Below are positions 15,681-19,819 of a stretch of DNA of 19,819 nt, piece by piece (the first letter of the stretch is position 1; each line of letters opens with the position of its first letter). Source of the DNA: WLJO01 sp945889085. GTDB lineage: Bacteria > Actinomycetota > Acidimicrobiia > Acidimicrobiales > Ilumatobacteraceae. The notes beneath the pieces are model-generated. The model ran no database searches. It was given only the letters and a program-made list of their open reading frames with translations, and was not told the origin of the DNA. Where the stretch lies: positions 1-19,819 of the forward strand of contig CAMDBM010000044.1 of assembly GCA_945889085.1 (NCBI GenBank), in the 5' to 3' direction. The position numbers and the translations under genes were made by a program.

Positions 15681-15688
15681 TCACCTCG

Positions 15689-16132
15689 GTGACGCTTCTG
15701 GTCATCCACCTCGTTGCGACCGCAACGATGACGGGCCTCATCTGGTTCGTCCAGATCGTGCACTACCCACTGTTCGCCGTGGTGGGTGCACAGGAGTCGG
15801 TGGCCTACGCAGTAGAGCACCAGAGACGCACCTCGCTCGTTGTCGCCGTGCCGATGGCGCTCGAGGGGGTTACCGCCCTCTTGGTGTTCTTCACGGCACC
15901 ACAGGGCATGAACAGGTGGTGGGGTGCAGCAGGGCTAGTGCTCCTTGCGGTCGTGCTGGGGAGCACGGTGTTGCTGCAGGTGCCCCGTCACGCTCGTCTC
16001 GCCGAGCAGTACGACGCTTCCGTCGTCACGTCGTTGGTGCGGAGCAACTGGATCAGAACCGTTGGGTGGACGATGCGGACCGTGCTCGCTGCCGGACTCG
16101 CTATGTGGGCCTCGACCAGCGCCCGAGGCTGA
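15689..16132 (+). CDS. Conserved four-helix integral membrane protein of unknown function
   Basis: A 147-residue protein with four predicted membrane helices at about residues 1-24, 48-70, 77-97 and 124-142. The segments GLIWFVQIVHYPLF, EHQRRTSLVV, VPMALEG, QVPRHARL and SNWIRT carry polar and aromatic residues of the kind that stay conserved in a family of small uncharacterised membrane proteins I recall from many bacteria; the histidines (H25, H44, H101) in or beside helices could bind metal or haem, which is speculation. The GTG start is 8 bases after the previous stop, with no clear ribosome site, so it is probably translated from the upstream gene's transcript. Its last 32 bases overlap the convergent oxygenase gene. 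Confidence 0.75.
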   Translation: MTLLVIHLVATATMTGLIWFVQIVHYPLFAVVGAQESVAYAVEHQRRTSLVVAVPMALEGVTALLVFFTAPQGMNRWWGAAGLVLLAVVLGSTVLLQVPRHARLAEQYDASVVTSLVRSNWIRTVGWTMRTVLAAGLAMWASTSARG

Positions 16133-16985
16133 GCGCAACGCTGGTAACCGGCCGCACAACGAGCCGCTCCGTCACGGGGAACACCGGGAGGCGCAGCATG
16201 ATCCGGTTCCGCACGGACAGGAGCGACGCCGCTCCGGTGAAGATCGGCCCGTAGCCGACACGCTCGGCTGCCGACAGCCCCGGGGGGAACGCTAGATACC
16301 GGGTGGCCTCGCGGGCTTCCTTGCTCGATCGCATCTCAGGGGAGAACTCGCGCAGCGCCGCCCGCAGTTCGCTCATCGAGGTGGGAACCCGATCGGCGCC
16401 GAGTCGCTCGGCCACGACCGCTACGTCGGCCACATAGCGATCCTCCTCCGCTGGGGTCAGTTTTGTTGCGCCGTATACGCGGTGCGACGCAAGGAAACTA
16501 TCTATCTCGGCGATGTGCACCCAGCGCAGCAGGTGCGGCTCGCTTGCAGAGTAGGGCTCGCCCCTCGAAGTGGTGCCGTGCACACGCAGGTGGACGGAGC
16601 GCACTACCTCGATGCTCTGCAGGGCTTGCTCGATCGGCGCGAATGTCACAGCACCGAGGAAGTCCGCCGTGCGCTGGAGGCGGCCCCACGGATCGGTGCG
16701 GTAGTTGCTGTGCTGGGCCACGCCCGCCATCGCGCGCGGCTGGAGGCTCTGGAACAGGATGGCGCGAAGCCCACCGACGAGCATTGCGATGTCGCCATGA
16801 ACGACCCGTACCGGGCTGTCCTCGGCGATGAGGCGCTCGCCGGGTGCAGCGAGCATGTCGTCCCAGCGCTTCCTCGCGTCCGGGCCCCCGATGCGGGTGT
16901 CTAAGGCAGACGCAATCGCCCCGCGTACAGCAGCGACCTGCTCACCGAGGGCCGCAACGCTGGTTGGGTTGAGCAGTGAGGTCAC
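16101..16985 (-). CDS. Oxygenase MpaB family protein (DUF2236)
   Basis: A 294-residue member of the DUF2236 family, which includes latex-clearing rubber oxygenase and fungal MpaB, enzymes that cleave isoprenoid double bonds using a haem iron. Matching family features are GGLRAILFQSLQPRAMAGVA, HSNYRTDPWGRLQRTADFL, SVHLRVHG (H132 and H136), YSASEPHLLRWVHIAEID (H157) and LTPAEEDRYVADV. There is no signal peptide, unlike secreted rubber oxygenases, so a cytoplasmic isoprenoid or lipid substrate is more likely. The GTG start lies 3 bases after the photolyase stop codon, so the two are probably co-transcribed; a TACTCT box 5 bases upstream may add a secondary promoter. The 3' end overlaps the convergent membrane protein gene by 32 bases. 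Confidence 0.82.
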   Translation of the reverse strand: MTSLLNPTSVAALGEQVAAVRGAIASALDTRIGGPDARKRWDDMLAAPGERLIAEDSPVRVVHGDIAMLVGGLRAILFQSLQPRAMAGVAQHSNYRTDPWGRLQRTADFLGAVTFAPIEQALQSIEVVRSVHLRVHGTTSRGEPYSASEPHLLRWVHIAEIDSFLASHRVYGATKLTPAEEDRYVADVAVVAERLGADRVPTSMSELRAALREFSPEMRSSKEAREATRYLAFPPGLSAAERVGYGPIFTGAASLLSVRNRIMLRLPVFPVTERLVVRPVTSVALSLGRWSRPT

Positions 16986-16988
16986 TAC

Positions 16989-18503
16989 TCAGAGTATGCC
17001 TTCGTCGAGCGCCCGAAGGACGTCGCCAGCGCGATCGCGAACGGCCTCGAGGTCGTTGAGGCGTTCCATGGCCCGAACCTGTTGCGCCATGCGGGCGTTG
17101 CGCAGGAAGCGATCCCGGTGTTGGTCTAGAAAGGCCCAGTACAGCGTGGTGAACGGGCAGGCATCGGGCCCCGTGCGCTGCTTGCGGTCGTAACGGCATC
17201 CCTTGCAGTAGTCGCTCATCTTGTCGATGTAGGCACCACCCGCTGCGTACGGCTTCGTGGCCATCCGGCCGCCGTCGGCGTGAAGGGCCATGCCGAGCAC
17301 GTTGGGGAGCATCACCCACTCGGCGCCGTCCACGAACGATTCCCACATCCACCCGACGAGGGACTGGGGCTCGACGCCTGCGAGCAGTGCGAGGTTGCCG
17401 AGGAGCATGAGGCGCTGGATGTGGTGTGTCCAGCCGTGCGCACGCACGTCCTCGAGTGTGTTCGATAGGCAGCGCATCTGGGTTCCCGAACCGGTGAACA
17501 GCGGCGGTAGCGGCCGGTGGGCATCGAGCTCGTTCGCCCTGCGGTATTCGGGCATCCAGAGCCAGTAGGTGCCCCAGACGTACTCGCGCCATCCGATGAT
17601 CTGTCGGATCACACCTTCCGCCGAAGCGATCGGAACTGCACCGCTTCGGTACGCGCGCTCCACCGCGTCGCAGACCTCTCGGGGATGGAGCATGCCGAGG
17701 TTGAGCGCCGGCGAGAGCAACGTGTGGGCGAGGTGCCAGTTCGTCGAGAGCATCGCGTCCTCGTGCGGTCCGAAGCCCGGCAGCACGAACTCGACGACAT
17801 GGTCGAGCTGCGCGAGGGCTGCCCTGCGCGAGGTCGGCCAGGTACCGTCCGGGTCCGCTCCCCACAGCCGGCCGGTGAGTGCCGGGTCACCGCTCAGGTC
17901 CGCGAGTACCTGGCGGTCGATGTCGTCGAGCGGCTCGTGGTGCGGGGCGGGCCAGTCGTGTGCACCCTTCGGCGGGGGCTGACGGTTGTCGTGGTCGAAG
18001 TTCCAGCGTCCGCCCGCGGGCTCGTCGCCGTCCATCAGGTAGCCGAGGCGCCTGCGTTGCCAGCGGTAGAAGTCCTCCATCTTGAGCGAGCGGCGTTCGC
18101 CGGCCCACGACGCGAACTCGTCGGGGTGGGTGAGGAACTGCGTGCTCCGTACGGTGTTGACCCCGGCGGATCTCAGCATCTCGAGACCGTCCCACGAGGC
18201 GGGCTCCATCGCCGTGACGAGGGTGGGGCCGAACTCTGTTCGGTGTGCTTCGAGGCCGCCGCGCAGGCTGTCGGCGCGCCGGTAGTCCACGTGGAAGCCT
18301 CGCTGCTCGAGGTCTTGTACCAGGTGACGCATACCGCTCACGACGAGGTGGGCGCGTTGCAGGTGCCAGTTTCGCGAGGCGATCTTGGTCGTGCTCTCCA
18401 CCATCAGGATCCGTGTGCGGGACGGGTCTGCCGTGGCGAGCGGACCGAGCAGCGGGCTCAACTGGTCGCCGAGCACCCAGATGGTCTCCCTGAGAGCGTT
18501 CAC
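16989..18503 (-). CDS. Iron-sulfur bacterial (6-4) photolyase / cryptochrome (FeS-BCP, PhrB-like)
   Basis: A 504-residue flavoprotein that should use blue light to repair (6-4) pyrimidine photoproducts in DNA. The N-terminal ~130 residues are the antenna domain (ETIWVLGDQLSP start); the rest is the helical FAD domain with STNWHLAHTLLSPALNLGML, GWREYVWGTYW, THHIQRLMLLGN, WMWESFVDGAEWVMLPNVLGM and GGAYIDKMSDYC. Cysteines at 345, 433, 436 and 449 have spacings of 88, 3 and 13, identical to the four [4Fe-4S] ligands of Agrobacterium PhrB (350, 438, 441, 454). Family knowledge predicts FAD, a lumazine antenna and the cluster. The GTG start overlaps the upstream permease stop codon as GTGA, so translation is coupled. 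A much longer frame upstream lies antisense-free inside the permease gene and is a shadow. Confidence 0.95.
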   Translation of the reverse strand: MNALRETIWVLGDQLSPLLGPLATADPSRTRILMVESTTKIASRNWHLQRAHLVVSGMRHLVQDLEQRGFHVDYRRADSLRGGLEAHRTEFGPTLVTAMEPASWDGLEMLRSAGVNTVRSTQFLTHPDEFASWAGERRSLKMEDFYRWQRRRLGYLMDGDEPAGGRWNFDHDNRQPPPKGAHDWPAPHHEPLDDIDRQVLADLSGDPALTGRLWGADPDGTWPTSRRAALAQLDHVVEFVLPGFGPHEDAMLSTNWHLAHTLLSPALNLGMLHPREVCDAVERAYRSGAVPIASAEGVIRQIIGWREYVWGTYWLWMPEYRRANELDAHRPLPPLFTGSGTQMRCLSNTLEDVRAHGWTHHIQRLMLLGNLALLAGVEPQSLVGWMWESFVDGAEWVMLPNVLGMALHADGGRMATKPYAAGGAYIDKMSDYCKGCRYDRKQRTGPDACPFTTLYWAFLDQHRDRFLRNARMAQQVRAMERLNDLEAVRDRAGDVLRALDEGIL

Positions 18504-19249
18504 ACGAAGAACTTCACGGCGGCTGCGACCCCGAACACGATGACGACATACCGGAGCACGATCGGATTCAGTCGGCCGACCAGGCGCCCGCCGAGGTTTC
18601 CCCCGACGAGACTCGTCACCGACATCACCGCTACGTACTGCCACTCGACCTTCCCGGAGAACACGAAGAAGCACCCCGCCAGGAGATTGATGACGAGGGA
18701 GAGCGCCTGTTTCAGCGCGTTGAGCCTCGGGAGCGGGTCCGGCAGGGCAAGCCCGAGCGCCGCGAGCAGCAGGATCCCGAGCCCAGCCCCGAAGAACCCG
18801 CCGTAGAGGGCGCACGCAAACACCGAGACGCCGAGCAGCAGGCGGTTGGGGGGTGCCGCCGCGTCGCGCCGCTGCATCTTCTTGAGTCCTGGCTGCGCAG
18901 CGAAGAGCAGGCATGCTCCGAGGATCAGGTACGGGACGAGGTCGCGGAAGAAGCGCTCGGGGGTGAATAACAGCAGGACGGAGCCGGCGAGGCCACCAGT
19001 TGCCGCAACGACGAGCAGTGATTTCAGACGGTCGGCGGTGGCAGCAAGGTCCTTGCGCTGGGCGTAGGCGCCACCGAGGTAGCCGGGGCACAGCGACACG
19101 GTGTTGGTGATACTGGCGTGAACCGAGGGCACGCCGAGCGCAACGAGCACCGGGAACGACACGAGGGTTCCGCCACCGGCGACGGCGTTGATGAGCCCTG
19201 CCGCCAGACCGGCAGCGCCGGCCCCGAGTTCCTGTCCGAAAGTGGTCAC
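18500..19249 (-). CDS. TauE/SafE (TSUP) family permease
   Basis: A 249-residue membrane protein with about eight helices. The first is GAAGLAAGLINAVAGGGTLV, whose NAVAGGGT is the family signature, followed by PVLVALGVP and ITNTVSLCPGYLGGA; the second half repeats the fold with FFGAGLGILLLAALG and LKQALSLVINLLAG. The family exports organosulfur anions such as sulfite or sulfoacetate, or moves other small anions; the substrate here is unknown. The GTG at 19249 was chosen because AGGAG (19255-19259) lies 5 bases upstream; a start at 19291 would add 14 residues without a ribosome site. It is the first gene of the operon with the photolyase (4-base overlap) and the MpaB-like oxygenase. Confidence 0.88.
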   Translation of the reverse strand: MTTFGQELGAGAAGLAAGLINAVAGGGTLVSFPVLVALGVPSVHASITNTVSLCPGYLGGAYAQRKDLAATADRLKSLLVVAATGGLAGSVLLLFTPERFFRDLVPYLILGACLLFAAQPGLKKMQRRDAAAPPNRLLLGVSVFACALYGGFFGAGLGILLLAALGLALPDPLPRLNALKQALSLVINLLAGCFFVFSGKVEWQYVAVMSVTSLVGGNLGGRLVGRLNPIVLRYVVIVFGVAAAVKFFV

Positions 19250-19268
19250 ATGGGCTCCTGAATGAGCC

Positions 19269-19274
19269 AATGTA
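19269..19274 (-). promoter_or_regulatory. Candidate -10 box (TACATT) of the permease-photolyase-oxygenase operon
   Basis: TACATT on the minus strand would give a transcript starting about a dozen bases before the chosen GTG, leaving room for the AGGAG ribosome site. No clear -35 is seen. It supports the start at 19249, because a start at 19291 would lie upstream of this box. Confidence 0.35.
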
Positions 19275-19277
19275 GGC

Positions 19278-19394
19278 ATGGCCGTGCTCACTCACCACCA
19301 CGCGGTCTGCAAGGTGCTCGGTGATCCCGCAGCCCTTTCCCAGCGATTGCTGGAACTGCTCGGGGACCCGCCTGCGCGAGGATCATCGACATGA
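19278..19394 (+). CDS. Possible 38-residue small ORF overlapping the ridA start
   Basis: An ATG at 19278 opens a 38-codon frame reading MAVLTHHHAVCKVLGDPAAL and then SQRLLELLGDPPARGSST. Its TGA overlaps the ridA ATG as ATGA, the usual sign of translational coupling. It contains a His-triplet and one cysteine, and its end looks amphipathic. Third-position GC (about two thirds) is lower than in neighbouring genes, and its ribosome site is poor. It may be a leader peptide, a small protein or chance. Confidence 0.3.
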   Translation: MAVLTHHHAVCKVLGDPAALSQRLLELLGDPPARGSST

Positions 19395-19774
19395 ACCGAG
19401 AGATCAACCCGAGCAGCATCGCCCCGACGGCTGCCAACTTCGCCCACGGCGTGCTGAGCACGGATGCCAGCCGGATCCTGCACATCTCGGGAACCGTCGG
19501 CACGAGGCCGGACGGAACCATCTCCGACGACATCGCGGAACAGGCTGGCGAGACCTGGCGCAGCATTGCTGCGATCTGCGCTGAAGCCGGTCTGGGTCTC
19601 GACGACATCGTCTCGATCACCACCTATGCCGTCGCCGGCGAACCGCTCGGCGGCGTGATGGCGGCCCGTGATGCGGCACTCGGCGGCCGCCGGGTGGCCT
19701 CGGTGCTCATCACCGTCCCCGCGCTCGTCCGTCCCGAGTGGAGGATGGAAGTCGCTGCTGTGGCAATCCGCTGA
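19391..19774 (+). CDS. ridA: RidA/YjgF/YER057c/UK114-family enamine/imine deaminase
   Basis: A 127-residue trimeric-type RidA protein, which hydrolyses reactive enamine/imine intermediates such as 2-aminoacrylate released by PLP enzymes. It shows the family layout: LHISGTVGTRPDG, QAGETWRSIAAICAEAGLGLDDIVSITTYA, and the C-terminal RVASVLITVPALVRPEWRME. R101 aligns with the catalytic Arg105 of E. coli RidA (the following proline is at the same distance), and E120 with its conserved glutamate, so deaminase activity is plausible. Some Rid subfamilies have other roles, and I cannot place the subfamily. GAGGA (19378-19382) lies 8 bases before the ATG. It is divergent from the permease operon. The cysK product is a PLP enzyme, but that operon is 11 kb away. 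Confidence 0.9.
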   Translation: MNREINPSSIAPTAANFAHGVLSTDASRILHISGTVGTRPDGTISDDIAEQAGETWRSIAAICAEAGLGLDDIVSITTYAVAGEPLGGVMAARDAALGGRRVASVLITVPALVRPEWRMEVAAVAIR

Positions 19775-19819
19775 AGTGCGGTAGCAGGCCGCCGTTGCCT
19801 TGGGTAAGTTTTCCCCATG

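Noticed and set aside
18504..19301. Extension of the photolyase frame by 266 codons upstream
   Set aside because: The extension lies in a second frame of the permease gene and is Arg-rich with no homology-like features. The photolyase family begins at about ETIWVLGDQ, matching the GTG at 18503.
1..19819. Defence system, prophage, integrase, transposase, toxin-antitoxin pair or tRNA gene
   Set aside because: No such protein motif or cloverleaf was found. The RecQ-like helicase has no neighbouring defence gene, and the GGTTCGA at 13911 belongs to a palindrome, not to a T-arm.

Overview
This is a GC-rich stretch of a bacterial chromosome, about two thirds G+C by eye, with dense genes, many GTG and TTG starts and long shadow reading frames on both strands. 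Gene content points to the Actinobacteria: a RecQ-like helicase with a phosphoribosyltransferase-like tail, a FadD19-type acyl-CoA ligase, an MpaB/DUF2236 oxygenase and a short serine acetyltransferase. A member of the class Acidimicrobiia is my best guess, but this is inference from family resemblance. I see no rRNA, tRNA, CRISPR, insertion sequence or phage genes, and no gene-free gap above 300 bases; the largest is 139 bases (15023-15161).

Left part (1-4891, plus strand): the C-terminal part of a surface protein built from delta-60 repeats and ending in a membrane anchor, then a RecQ-family helicase, then an orphan PAS-type cytoplasmic histidine kinase of the HisKA_3 class.

Middle part (4930-11414, minus strand): an amidase-signature hydrolase; the cysteine biosynthesis pair cysK-cysE, translationally coupled and preceded by an Rrf2/IscR-like operator; and a run of SDR dehydrogenase, 14-TM drug-type exporter and SAM methyltransferase. 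The exporter has its own promoter with a perfect palindrome over the -10 box. CysE ends in isoleucine, as expected of a protein that docks in CysK to form the cysteine synthase complex.

Right-middle part (11471-16132): a GNAT acetyltransferase (divergent from the SDR gene) and an acyl-CoA ligase on the plus strand; a CapA-type metallophosphatase on the minus strand; then a hypothetical protein and a four-helix membrane protein on the plus strand.

Right part (16101-19249, minus strand): a compact operon encoding a TauE/SafE permease, an iron-sulfur (6-4) photolyase (FeS-BCP, with the four cysteines in PhrB spacing) and an MpaB/DUF2236 oxygenase. The first two genes overlap by 4 bases and the last two are 3 bases apart. 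A RidA-family enamine deaminase is divergent from it, possibly behind a small overlapping ORF. The last 45 bases (19775-19819) hold nothing I can assign.

A signal running across the window is a TANNNT -10 box 6-7 bases before the start codon at five genes, which suggests widespread leaderless transcription. I did not find a convincing new defence or mobile system. The most interesting items are the permease-photolyase-oxygenase operon, the putative Rrf2 control of cysK-cysE, the altered PRPP-loop in the helicase tail, the repeat surface protein and the leaderless promoter pattern.
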